From assembly GCF_007750395.1 (NCBI RefSeq), contig NZ_CP036281.1, positions 1,699,001-1,763,000 on the forward strand: DNA of 64,000 nucleotides. Reading direction: 5' to 3'. Below the pieces are notes generated by a model. That model was not told the origin of the DNA, did no database searches, and was given only the letters and a program-made list of their open reading frames with translations. Numbering within the stretch: the first letter of the stretch is position 1; every line of letters starts with the position of its first letter. The DNA is from Polystyrenella longa. Lineage in GTDB: Bacteria; Planctomycetota; Planctomycetia; Planctomycetales; Planctomycetaceae. A program made the position numbers and the translations under genes. Of this stretch, positions 42,290 through 50,295 are shown one piece after another.

Positions 42290-43762
42290 ATGTCTTTGAA
42301 AAACCTGCGTGAATACATCGATGCCTGTTTCACCGGCATCTGGATTGAGACGGATGAACCGGACGAAGCGATTCTGCAAGTGAGACAACTGTCGCACGAA
42401 GCCGACTGGACGTTGTCCGTCTGGGATATCGCGAACGGATTTGAAGCGAGTGAGGGAAGCGAGACAGCCGATCCTCTGTCCGCTCTGGAGCTGTTTGGGA
42501 CCCATGCGTCCCACACCGGGACGAACCTGCTGATCCTGCGGAACTTCCATCGGTTCCTGGGATCCCCCGAACTGATTCAACAGTTGAGCCATCAGCTGAC
42601 GACGGGTAAACAGCTGCGGAACTTTGTGCTGATCGTCGCTCCGGTCGTCGACATCCCGGTGGAGCTCCGGAAACAGTTCCTGGTTCTGCAACACGAGTTG
42701 CCTAACCGGGAGAAGCTCCTCGAGATCGCCACCGAGATCGGCAGCCAACTGGGAGAACTCCCGGAAGGGGATGAGCAGGAACAACTGCTCGATGCCGCCA
42801 GTGGACTGACCCGTCAAGAAGCGGAAGCGGCGTTTGCCTTGTCACTCGTGCGAGAAGGCAAACTTTCTCCAGCCTCCCTGTGGGAACTCAAGACGAGTCA
42901 GCTGAAACAGAACGGTTTACTGGAACTTCATCGAGGTCAGGAACAGTTCGCTGATCTGGGAGGACTCGGCACTTTGAAAGGATTCTGCGAACGTACTCTT
43001 CGGACTCGTTCGAATAACACCTTGGCCAAACCCAAAGGTGTTCTTCTACTCGGAGTCCCCGGTACCGGCAAAAGCCAGTTCGCTAAAGCGCTCGGTCATG
43101 AAACCGGACGACCCACGTTGCAACTCGACATCGGTCGGTTAATGGGCAGCCTCGTCGGAGAATCTGAAAAGAACATCAGGCAGGCATTGTCGATCGCTGA
43201 AGCAATGTCGCCCTGTGTTCTATTTATTGATGAGATCGAGAAAGGGCTCAGCGGGGCACAGTCGGGCAATGCCGGGGACAGCGGTGTTTCCACGCGGCTG
43301 TTCGGTTATTTCCTGACCTGGCTCAACGACCATCAGTCTGACGTCTATGTCATCGCGACGTGTAACGACATCTCCCGGTTACCGCCGGAGTTCAGTCGGA
43401 GTGAACGGTTCGACGGTTTGTTCTTTCTCGATCTGCCCGACCGTACTCAGCGGGAACAGATCTGGGAGCAGTATTTGAACGTCTACGGTCTCGATGCATC
43501 CCAACCCCGTCCTGAAGACCAAGGCTGGACAGGAGCCGAGATCAAGTCAGCCTGTCGACTGGCGGCGCTGTTGGAAGTCTCACTCGCTGAAGCGGCGCTG
43601 CATGTCGTTCCGGTCGCCCAGACAGCCTGTGAGAAAGTCACGGGGCTGCAGCAATGGGCGAGTGGCCGTTGTCTCTCTGCTGAAACTCCAGGCATCTATC
43701 AGATGCCTTCATCCACGAAACGTCGACGATCAGTTCCCCAGGGAGATCCCTCTCTGAACTGA
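42290..43762 (+). CDS. Ycf46-like AAA+ ATPase
   Basis: A 490-residue AAA+ protein. Residues 1-190 are the family N-terminal domain (HTGTNLLILRNFHRFLGSPE, typical of Ycf46). The ATPase core has Walker A GVPGTGKSQFAKALG, Walker B CVLFIDEIEKGLSG, sensor 1 VIATCNDISRLPPE and an arginine-finger region RSERFDGLFFLDLPDR. The tail ends in a small helical lid and a polar extension. Ycf46 is a conserved, poorly understood ATPase of plastids and cyanobacteria, and similar genes are found on mobile elements. GGAG precedes the ATG. Transcription probably ends at the hairpin 27 bases downstream. Confidence 0.88.
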   Translation: MSLKNLREYIDACFTGIWIETDEPDEAILQVRQLSHEADWTLSVWDIANGFEASEGSETADPLSALELFGTHASHTGTNLLILRNFHRFLGSPELIQQLSHQLTTGKQLRNFVLIVAPVVDIPVELRKQFLVLQHELPNREKLLEIATEIGSQLGELPEGDEQEQLLDAASGLTRQEAEAAFALSLVREGKLSPASLWELKTSQLKQNGLLELHRGQEQFADLGGLGTLKGFCERTLRTRSNNTLAKPKGVLLLGVPGTGKSQFAKALGHETGRPTLQLDIGRLMGSLVGESEKNIRQALSIAEAMSPCVLFIDEIEKGLSGAQSGNAGDSGVSTRLFGYFLTWLNDHQSDVYVIATCNDISRLPPEFSRSERFDGLFFLDLPDRTQREQIWEQYLNVYGLDASQPRPEDQGWTGAEIKSACRLAALLEVSLAEAALHVVPVAQTACEKVTGLQQWASGRCLSAETPGIYQMPSSTKRRRSVPQGDPSLN

Positions 43763-43788
43763 TCCCGACGTTCTCTTAACTTTTCATG

Positions 43789-43840
43789 ACCCATCCGGCG
43801 TTCTCTTAATCAGAGCAACGCCGGATGGGTTTTTCTTTTT
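43789..43840 (+). terminator. strong rho-independent terminator
   Basis: A perfect 14-bp stem (ACCCATCCGGCGTT / AACGCCGGATGGGT) with a small inner CTCT/AGAG pairing, followed by TTTTCTTTTT. It closes the DUF1257/DUF2997/AAA operon 26 bases after the ATPase stop. Confidence 0.85.
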
Positions 43841-43855
43841 ACAGGAAGGAAGTAC

Positions 43856-44821
43856 ATGATCCGTGTTACCACATCCACCCCCAACCCCATTACCGATTCC
43901 ACCGAACTGCGTACCCAGATGGGCGCCGTTCGGTTATCAGTTCACTGGCTGGGAACGAGCAAGGCGCTCCCGGCATCCCAGCAGGCGGAAGCGGCGGCGA
44001 CGTTCGGCGCGAACCGGGACTTCTTCTCGGCGCGGAAAAAACTGATCGACACCCGGCATCCTGCCTATCGGAAAGTGACCTCGATCCGGAATCGGATCGT
44101 CTCCCTCTGGAAAGGGATGACAGTCCCTTACCCGGATCCCGGTCTTCGATTAATTCGTCGAGACCGGATTCAGATCTTTGAAATCGAATTCCAGCAACTC
44201 CTGCAGGAACTGTCGCAGGCTGTTCTCCAACTGGAGCGAGAGTTCGGCGAACTGAAGAGTATTGCGAGAGAACGGTTGGGAGACCTCTTCAACGAAGAAG
44301 ACTATCCCAGTCATCTCGATCATCTGTTTCGGATCGACGCGGAATACCCCAACGTCGAACCACCGAACTACCTGCAGCGGCTTAACCCCGAATTGTATGA
44401 GGAACAAAGCCGCCGCATTGAAGCGAGATTCGAAGAAGCTCTGGAACTGGCGGAAGAATCGTTTCTTCAAGAGTTCCAGCAACTCGTAACGCGTCTCTCC
44501 GAACGGTTGTCGGGAGAGGCGGATGGGAAACCGAAAGTTTTCCGGGATTCCGCGCTGACGAACCTCACGGAGTTTCTGATGCGATTCCGTCAGCTCAACA
44601 TTCGCTCGAATGCGCAGCTGGAAGAACTTATTGATGAAGCGGAGCGTGTCACGGCGGGCCTGTCGCCCGAGAGCTTACGAAGTGAACGGACCATGCGGGA
44701 AACAGTCCGTGAGCAACTGCAGCAGGTCGGGGAAGTGCTCGAAGATCAACTGGAACTTCGACCTCGTCGACAGATCGTCCGTAGTCGTTCCCGAGAGGAG
44801 GTGGTGTCCGATGCAACTTAA
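43856..44821 (+). CDS. DUF3150-like helical protein
   Basis: A 321-residue soluble, strongly helical protein. After a 20-residue leader it reads GAVRLSVHWLGTSKALPASQ, then REFGELKSIARERLGDLFNE with EDYPSHLDHLFRIDAEYPNV, and KVFRDSALTNLTEFLMRFRQ. The LGxLF-x-x-DYPS and FRDS patterns recall DUF3150, phage/mobile-element proteins that accompany an AAA ATPase. I am moderately sure of this family. AGGAAGG precedes ATG 43856. Its stop overlaps the next gene by 11 bases. Confidence 0.6.
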   Translation: MIRVTTSTPNPITDSTELRTQMGAVRLSVHWLGTSKALPASQQAEAAATFGANRDFFSARKKLIDTRHPAYRKVTSIRNRIVSLWKGMTVPYPDPGLRLIRRDRIQIFEIEFQQLLQELSQAVLQLEREFGELKSIARERLGDLFNEEDYPSHLDHLFRIDAEYPNVEPPNYLQRLNPELYEEQSRRIEARFEEALELAEESFLQEFQQLVTRLSERLSGEADGKPKVFRDSALTNLTEFLMRFRQLNIRSNAQLEELIDEAERVTAGLSPESLRSERTMRETVREQLQQVGEVLEDQLELRPRRQIVRSRSREEVVSDAT

Positions 44822-45062
44822 AGTGGAACCGGACGGCACCCTGCATGCGGTCTATCAGGAAGAAATAGATCTCTCTTCGCTCGGACCTCTGGAGATTCGA
44901 CGCGGTTCCCATGTGGAACCGAATGCGAACTCCCTCTGGGAAGCGGACCTGTCTCCTGTGAGCGGCCCCGTACTGGGACCGTTTCCGCATCGGGCCGACG
45001 CCATCCAGGCGGAGCAAGCCTGGCTGGAAACATTCTGGTTGCCGGCCTTCTTACAGGTGTAA
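44811..45062 (+). CDS. small acidic protein coupled to the DUF3150-like gene
   Basis: An 83-residue protein reading MQLKVEPDGTLHAVYQEEID, then HVEPNANSLWEADLSPVSGP and AIQAEQAWLETFWLPAFLQV. GAGGAGGTGG stands before ATG 44811, which lies inside the end of the upstream gene (11-base overlap), so translation is coupled. The same strand can be read from an earlier in-frame start, but that leader has no protein character. No family was recognised. Confidence 0.65.
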   Translation: MQLKVEPDGTLHAVYQEEIDLSSLGPLEIRRGSHVEPNANSLWEADLSPVSGPVLGPFPHRADAIQAEQAWLETFWLPAFLQV

Positions 45063-45105
45063 ATTACTGCCCTCTTAATCGGTCGAGAGATCGTCCCTGA
45101 ACAGA

Positions 45106-45139
45106 AACCGGCTCCGATTTCGGAGCCGGTTGTTTTTTG
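45106..45139 (+). terminator. rho-independent terminator
   Basis: An 11-bp perfect stem AACCGGCTCCG / CGGAGCCGGTT with a 4-base ATTT loop, followed by GTTTTTTG. It ends the DUF3150-like unit. Confidence 0.85.
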
Positions 45140-45536
45140 TCCGACGTTCCCGACTGCACCCAGTTGCAGCCCCCAACATGCTTCCGCTTTTTTTTAGTTT
45201 TCAGAGATCGAAAACCGGTCGAGATTGGCTGTGAACCTGATCAGGAGTGGGGTGAATAGGTCAGTAATCGAAATCCAGTTACCTCTTAATGTGGTGTCTA
45301 AATGACCACTTTATGTTCTGTAAGTCGTTATTAATAAGATGGTTACGTCAAATATGTTCAGTGAATTTTGCAATTGATTGCAAAATCATGAACTGTCTTC
45401 GAAAGTCTTTCAGACTCATTCACCAGCCCTCTTTGTCACACAGCGACTGCATTTCTTTTCGTTACAAACAAATCACCACCTCGATACATCGAGAGGTGAA
45501 CATGTTTCTTTTTCGCCCCCAGAAAAGGAGGACCCC
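45140..45536. other. Intergenic region, about 400 bases
   Basis: An AT-rich stretch with no plausible gene; it probably holds the promoter for the downstream unit (45537-46635). No repeats recognised. Confidence 0.45.
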
Positions 45537-45992
45537 ATGGAAAACTCATTATCTCACCAGATTGAACGTCTACTGAACCAGGTTCGAAAACTGCGTTTAC
45601 AGGCGGAACAAGCCGAGGCCTACGCCGCTCCCCTTTGCCAGTTAACGGCAGAACTCAGTCATTCTGGATTACTGAAGGAAGCGACTGTTCTCGGAGACTT
45701 CTTATTAACCAGATCCTACACCGACGATCCGTTTTCAGATTCTGCCCAACTACTGCAGGCGGCCCTGATTGTTCCTGCCGGTATCGGCATCATCTACTGG
45801 GATGTCGTGGAATTCGAAAACCATCGAAGTTCCAGAACCGAAATCCTGCGGGAAGCGGTCAATCATTTTGTCCCGTTTCACGAGCTCCCGTCTGCGATGA
45901 GGGGGCTACTCCTCCCGCAGATCCGGCGTCTGTTCGACGGTCTGGGACAACATCTCCAGTTGTTTGGAGACGACTCCCTTCCGTCGAATTAG
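45537..45992 (+). CDS. hypothetical protein of the element backbone
   Basis: A 151-residue soluble protein starting MENSLSHQIERLLNQVRKLR, a helical N-terminus with heptad character, then LPSAMRGLLLPQIRRLFDGL near the C-terminus. AAGGAGG stands six bases before ATG 45537; longer in-frame starts upstream are not supported. No family was recognised. It is the first of three genes leading to the excisionase-like gene. Confidence 0.6.
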   Translation: MENSLSHQIERLLNQVRKLRLQAEQAEAYAAPLCQLTAELSHSGLLKEATVLGDFLLTRSYTDDPFSDSAQLLQAALIVPAGIGIIYWDVVEFENHRSSRTEILREAVNHFVPFHELPSAMRGLLLPQIRRLFDGLGQHLQLFGDDSLPSN

Positions 45993-46043
45993 GTACCGCT
46001 CGCAATACCCATTTCCTTCAGCCTTAATCAGAGGTCAGGCATC

Positions 46044-46205
46044 ATGAAAAAACAAGATCGATATGATCCAAATTCCGACCCACAGGAAGAATTCCAGAAA
46101 GCTCTGTCCGACTACTGTCGGTTACTGGCCCGCAAGATCGCGGAGCGCTGGCTCCGCCTGCATGCGGAAAATGAAAATCGGGAGGTGAAGAATGAAGAAG
46201 AGTGA
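46044..46205 (+). CDS. 53-residue charged protein
   Basis: The frame reads MKKQDRYDPNSDPQEEFQKA, then LSDYCRLLARKIAERWLRLH and ends in NREVKNEEE. It is a helical, highly charged small protein. Its stop lies 14 bases inside the excisionase-like gene, so the two are coupled. No family was recognised. Confidence 0.55.
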   Translation: MKKQDRYDPNSDPQEEFQKALSDYCRLLARKIAERWLRLHAENENREVKNEEE

Positions 46206-46635
46206 ACCCATCCATCACCCCACCCGGAGTGCATCGCTGCGCGCAACGGAAGAGACGCCGACAACGTGTGGTACGATGGGATTCAGTAAAAAACAAGCTC
46301 CGAATGAGGAAGACTCAGTCGAGGCTTTCAATAACAACCATCAGCCAATGGAAATACAAGTTGGCTGTGAATCCCCTAAATTGGAGTTATGGACGATGAT
46401 CCAAAAAGGAAAAACCAAATATATGACTATAAGGGAATTTGCTGAACAAAATCCCATTTCTGAGCCGACGGTACGGCGTCTGGTCCGTGAGGACAAGATT
46501 GACCATATCCAGCCCGGAGGTCATCGCTCGAAGATTCTGATACCGGAAGACGCTTTGGATCGTGTGCTCAAACAGAAGGCTTCCAACCCGTCTCCTAAAT
46601 CAATTTCCGGCAGGACTCCCCGATGGAAGCAATAG
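46192..46635 (+). CDS. excisionase/MerR-type HTH protein
   Basis: A 147-residue protein. The first 75 residues are polar and probably disordered. From residue 78 a helix-turn-helix domain reads MTIREFAEQNPISEPTVRRL, then DHIQPGGHRSKILIPEDALD, the winged-helix pattern of excisionases and MerR-like DNA-binding proteins. GGGAGG precedes ATG 46192; an internal ATG at residue 78 could give a short excisionase-sized form. It lies 72 bases before the tyrosine integrase. I infer that it directs excision of the island. Confidence 0.75.
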   Translation: MKKSEPIHHPTRSASLRATEETPTTCGTMGFSKKQAPNEEDSVEAFNNNHQPMEIQVGCESPKLELWTMIQKGKTKYMTIREFAEQNPISEPTVRRLVREDKIDHIQPGGHRSKILIPEDALDRVLKQKASNPSPKSISGRTPRWKQ

Positions 46636-46707
46636 TCAAACAATACCCACCGTTAACTAAAAATAGACAATTCTTATGTGTGGTAACCCCACCTTGGAGA
46701 GGAATCC

Positions 46708-47940
46708 ATGGCGAGAAAGAAATCTAATAGAGAAACGATTCAATGTCAGTTCTTCAAATGGAAGATCTACGAACGTGGAGGAGTCTGGCAGGCAGATGGT
46801 CGGAGTAATCGACCCTCTGTTGGACGGCATTCGCTTGATACTCGAGACTACCTCGAGGCGAAGTCGGGACTGATTTGCCTTGATCGAGTCTGTGCTGTCA
46901 AATCCGGTCTTGCTAATCCTGATATCGTGGATTTAGCAAACAATACGAGTGTCAATATTACTGAGGGATGCAAGAGTTTTCTTCAATATTGTGAACGCGA
47001 TCGACTCGTGGGAGGCGCCAAACCGACTACCGTCAAACGTTATCGAGCAGTTTTGGACAAGTTCCAAAAATTTGCAGGACAAAACGGAATGGCTAAGTGG
47101 GCTCAGGTTACCCGATCTGTAGTCGAGAAATACATCAGTTGGCTGTCCGCCCAAGACTATGCTGAGAGGACTCGACGATTTGAAGCGGAGACCGTCAAAC
47201 GTGTCAATAAATGGCTCATACAGGAAGCTCTTTTGCCCAACGAATACTTGATCAAGCTCCCCCTTATGAAACAGCAGGGAACAACGACCTACTGCTGGAA
47301 ACCTGAAGAGATACGAGCCATGCTTCTATATGCGCGGGATGCTGAAGACTTGCAGTGGTTGTGGTATGTGTTGATGATGCTGGCTCAAACGGGAGCCAGA
47401 ATCTCCGAAGCATGTTCACTTCAATGGATCGACGTGGACTTGTCAATTTCACTGTTACATATTCGGGACGAATCTGGCTCAAAACAAAAGAAGAAAGAAA
47501 TACGACAAACTAAGAGTGGTAAATCGAGGATGATCCCGATTCGTCCGGAATTATCCGACATGTTCAAGCTCATGAACCACCAGCAGGATCCCTATGTCTT
47601 TCATGGACCTCGTGGAGGTCGATTGAAACCAGACACCGTCCGCAGACTTCTGATAAAGAAAGTACTCACACCCTTGAATGACCAGTTTCCAACTGCCGAT
47701 GGTGAGATTGGTTTCCGAGACGGTCGTCTGCACAGCTTTCGGCATTACTTCTGTTCGCAGTGTGCGAATCAAGGAGTTTCAGAATTCATGCTGCGGGACT
47801 GGTTGGGCCATGCCGACAGTGAAATGGTCCGCCATTACTATCACCTGCACAACGCCGAATCGCATCAGCGAATGGCACAAGTCAATTTTCTGAGTTCAAT
47901 TCAAATACTGAATGATCAGTCGAACCCTGAATTGAACTAA
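46708..47940 (+). CDS. int: tyrosine recombinase (integrase) next to attR
   Basis: A 410-residue integrase. The N-terminal SAM-like core-binding domain covers about residues 85-190 (YCERDRLVGGAKPTTVKRYR). The catalytic domain has Arg in GARISEACSLQW, HSFRH with the His-x-x-Arg motif in LHSFRHYFCSQC, and GHADSEMVRHYYHLH with the terminal His and nucleophile Tyr. ATG 46708 follows GGAGAGG. The stop lies about 160 bases from the tRNA-Ser 3' end, so it is the best candidate for the enzyme that integrates the island into tRNA-Ser. Confidence 0.9.
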   Translation: MARKKSNRETIQCQFFKWKIYERGGVWQADGRSNRPSVGRHSLDTRDYLEAKSGLICLDRVCAVKSGLANPDIVDLANNTSVNITEGCKSFLQYCERDRLVGGAKPTTVKRYRAVLDKFQKFAGQNGMAKWAQVTRSVVEKYISWLSAQDYAERTRRFEAETVKRVNKWLIQEALLPNEYLIKLPLMKQQGTTTYCWKPEEIRAMLLYARDAEDLQWLWYVLMMLAQTGARISEACSLQWIDVDLSISLLHIRDESGSKQKKKEIRQTKSGKSRMIPIRPELSDMFKLMNHQQDPYVFHGPRGGRLKPDTVRRLLIKKVLTPLNDQFPTADGEIGFRDGRLHSFRHYFCSQCANQGVSEFMLRDWLGHADSEMVRHYYHLHNAESHQRMAQVNFLSSIQILNDQSNPELN

Positions 47941-48041
47941 TTTTTAACCCGGAGGCATCAAGCGTTAATGTGATACGGCGGTTTCGTGAAGGATGAGAAA
48001 GTTGATTTTGACACAATTTATGACACACAACCTAAATCCAT

Positions 48042-48090
48042 AAAAAAAGCTTTCCGTAACCTGATGGTATTACTCAGGCTACGAAAAGCT
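48042..48090 (-). terminator. terminator-like hairpin behind tRNA-Ser, inside the island
   Basis: An interrupted stem (AAAAAGCTTTCCGTAACCTGA with TCAGGCTACGAAAAGCTAAT) with a short loop, followed by TTTTTTTA on the minus strand. It lies 12 bases beyond the tRNA-Ser 3' end in the direction of tRNA transcription. The hairpin belongs to the island, since the att repeat lies between it and the tRNA body. Confidence 0.65.
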
Positions 48091-48099
48091 AATTGTTAA

Positions 48100-48187
<88 letters not shown>

Positions 48188-48353
48188 TTAAAGGCCATTT
48201 CAAAACCCGGTTGTGGTTGTCTTTATCCTACAAATAGAGAATAAAGGTTTCCCATCGGAGGGTTTTGAAACTGCTTGTAATTGAATTGGGGTGAACTTCC
48301 CAGTTGAAAGTTCTCGTCAATGGAAGAGCTAAGTTTGACAAGGCTGCTTCCAG

Positions 48354-48427
48354 TACACCCGGCGGGATTCGAACCCACGACCTACAGTTTAGGAAACTGT
48401 CGCTCTATCCTGCTGAGCTACGGGTGC
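48354..48427 (-). tRNA. tRNA-Arg (anticodon CCU)
   Basis: A 74-base gene with acceptor stem GCACCCG / CGGGTGT (first pair G-T), discriminator A, an anticodon loop TTCCTAA in stem ACAGT/ACTGT (anticodon CCT), and T-arm GTGGGTTCGAATCCCGC. CCA is not encoded. It lies 166 bases upstream of tRNA-Ser in the same orientation, so the two may share a transcript. Confidence 0.95.
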
Positions 48428-48684
48428 AGGTTTCATCGTTCCCGGGTAGTATTTTGACGTTGTCCGAGGAGACTGGTCTGTTGACAGGCCAGCAAGATCC
48501 TCAGTGCGTGCAAAGTCTAGCACAAAACCAAGATAGATCAACCCAAACAGCCGGTCCATAATTTGTGATAATAGGGAGTCGTTCGTAGATTCTGCTGAAT
48601 GATCCGATTGTGCTCGACTTTCATCTGTTTGACTCCTCTAACGACGTCTTTCTCACCTCTATTTGAAGTGCTAAATTCAGATTA

Positions 48685-50202
48685 TTAACGTTCGTTCACG
48701 TCTTCGTGCAGAACTTCGCCGTGCTCGTCCCGCCATTCAAAGGTTAATTTCGGACCGTTTGCTGTAGTAGCCGGTTGCGATCGGACCAGCAGATATCCGC
48801 CAGAGGGTTCTGACTGGGTATAAGGTTGCTTGATCTTCGCTTCTGGATCGGTCGATTTCGGATCCCCTGGGCTCTTTCCAATCCGGGAGTTGGCATCGAC
48901 CAACGCGCCACAGGAAATCTCCTCGATCCCATTCGGGAAAATAGAATGGTACTGCCAGTGACGGTCGCCACAGACGATGTAAAAGCCCTGTTGATCGAGT
49001 TTCTCTGACTTTACCCACTGGAAAAACTCGTCTCGTTCGTGTTGGAACCCATTACTATTCGCGTGATTGTCTGTTTTATAAGCGTCGTCCGGGCCCACCA
49101 TGGGGGTGGGGGAAATCAGTATCTTGAAAGAGGCGTCACTTGCCTTGAGGGTTCGCTTCAACCATGATTTTTGCTCGTCACCCCAGATCGTCTTTTCGGG
49201 ACCATCCGGCATTTTATTGGGACTTCGGAACAGTCGATTTTCAACAAGCCAGATTTGCAGGTCTTTAGAAACACGGAATGTTCGATAAGTCGACGGCTTT
49301 TCGGCATTTATCTCGGCATAAGGAAGCTGCTCCAACATCATCCGCAGGCCCTGAGCGGCAGTCGGTTTCTGATCGCCACTATTGTCACAATCGTTGTCGC
49401 GGTAATCGTGGTCGTCGACTTCCCAGTAGGTCGGAACTTTGGCGAAGAGATCCCTGAAACGGGGTTGGACAAATTGCTCATGCCACTTCTGACGCATTTC
49501 CGCGAAGGTGCGTGCCCGAGGCTCCTTGGGGTGGTCGTAATAAACATTGTCCCCCGTTCCGACGAAAAAGAGAGGCTGAGCATCAAGGATCGAAGCCAGG
49601 GCTGGGAATCCAAGATCCTTATCTGCTCCGGAGTAAGCCGGTCCTTGAATCTTGGTGGCGGTCTTGCCTTCGTTTAATCGCAGGTTGGTCTTACCATGAA
49701 ATTTCGCATAGTTCATCCCCGTCACAACGACAAAGGAAACCTCCTCCGCCAACTTAGCCCCGGGTAAGGTCAAGAATTCGGTTTGAGGCCCTTTCTGAAA
49801 TGGCTTTTCTAACTCGGCGTATTCTGCCTGGATGATATACCCCGTTCCCGCATCAAGTTCCTTGAAACGAACACGTGTAATAAAATCATGATCCGCGTTC
49901 GCTTTAATCACTCGAGATGTTTGTAGGATCCGGTCTGGTTCGTTCTGGTTGAACAACAGAAACCGGACGAAGCCTTCTGCCCCCGGAAGATCGCCGTCAA
50001 CCAATTCGTCTGTCTCTGTTAATCGCAGTTGGACAAGTGCCGAGTTTGAATCGACTTCACCCACCATAATGCCCATCCCCGCATGGAGCGTCGAGGCCTT
50101 CTCCAGGGGAGAATCTGCTCTGACCGGCAGAGAACTCATCCCCAGACTGCAAAGAAGAAAGAAAGAAGTGATTGATGTGATTTTCGCGAGACGATTAAGC
50201 AT
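48685..50202 (-). CDS. PhoD-like alkaline phosphatase/phosphodiesterase
   Basis: A 505-residue exported enzyme with a Sec-type signal (SITSFFLLCSLGMSSLPVRA). The middle carries the PhoD-type metallophosphatase motifs: FVGTGDNVYYDHPKEP, VPTYWEVDDHDYRDNDCDNS, and VCGDRHWQYHSIFP near the C-terminus, all of which provide metal ligands. The N-terminal beta domain (residues about 30-140) is typical of the PhoD family. It probably releases phosphate or cleaves phosphodiesters in the periplasm. It lies 94 bases downstream of a sulfatase gene on the same strand. Confidence 0.88.
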   Translation of the reverse strand: MLNRLAKITSITSFFLLCSLGMSSLPVRADSPLEKASTLHAGMGIMVGEVDSNSALVQLRLTETDELVDGDLPGAEGFVRFLLFNQNEPDRILQTSRVIKANADHDFITRVRFKELDAGTGYIIQAEYAELEKPFQKGPQTEFLTLPGAKLAEEVSFVVVTGMNYAKFHGKTNLRLNEGKTATKIQGPAYSGADKDLGFPALASILDAQPLFFVGTGDNVYYDHPKEPRARTFAEMRQKWHEQFVQPRFRDLFAKVPTYWEVDDHDYRDNDCDNSGDQKPTAAQGLRMMLEQLPYAEINAEKPSTYRTFRVSKDLQIWLVENRLFRSPNKMPDGPEKTIWGDEQKSWLKRTLKASDASFKILISPTPMVGPDDAYKTDNHANSNGFQHERDEFFQWVKSEKLDQQGFYIVCGDRHWQYHSIFPNGIEEISCGALVDANSRIGKSPGDPKSTDPEAKIKQPYTQSEPSGGYLLVRSQPATTANGPKLTFEWRDEHGEVLHEDVNER

Positions 50203-50295
50203 GTGCGAAGTTGGCCTTATTAAAGACGAAGCTGGTAAAGCTTGACAGAGTTTATGATTTCAAGGTCCTTGATCGAAAGGGGCATTTCTCCCGGG

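Noticed and set aside
47995..48035. Repeated TGACACA-like words near attR and a similar word near 22500
   Set aside because: They could be integrase arm-binding sites, but the words are short and a count against chance could not be done.
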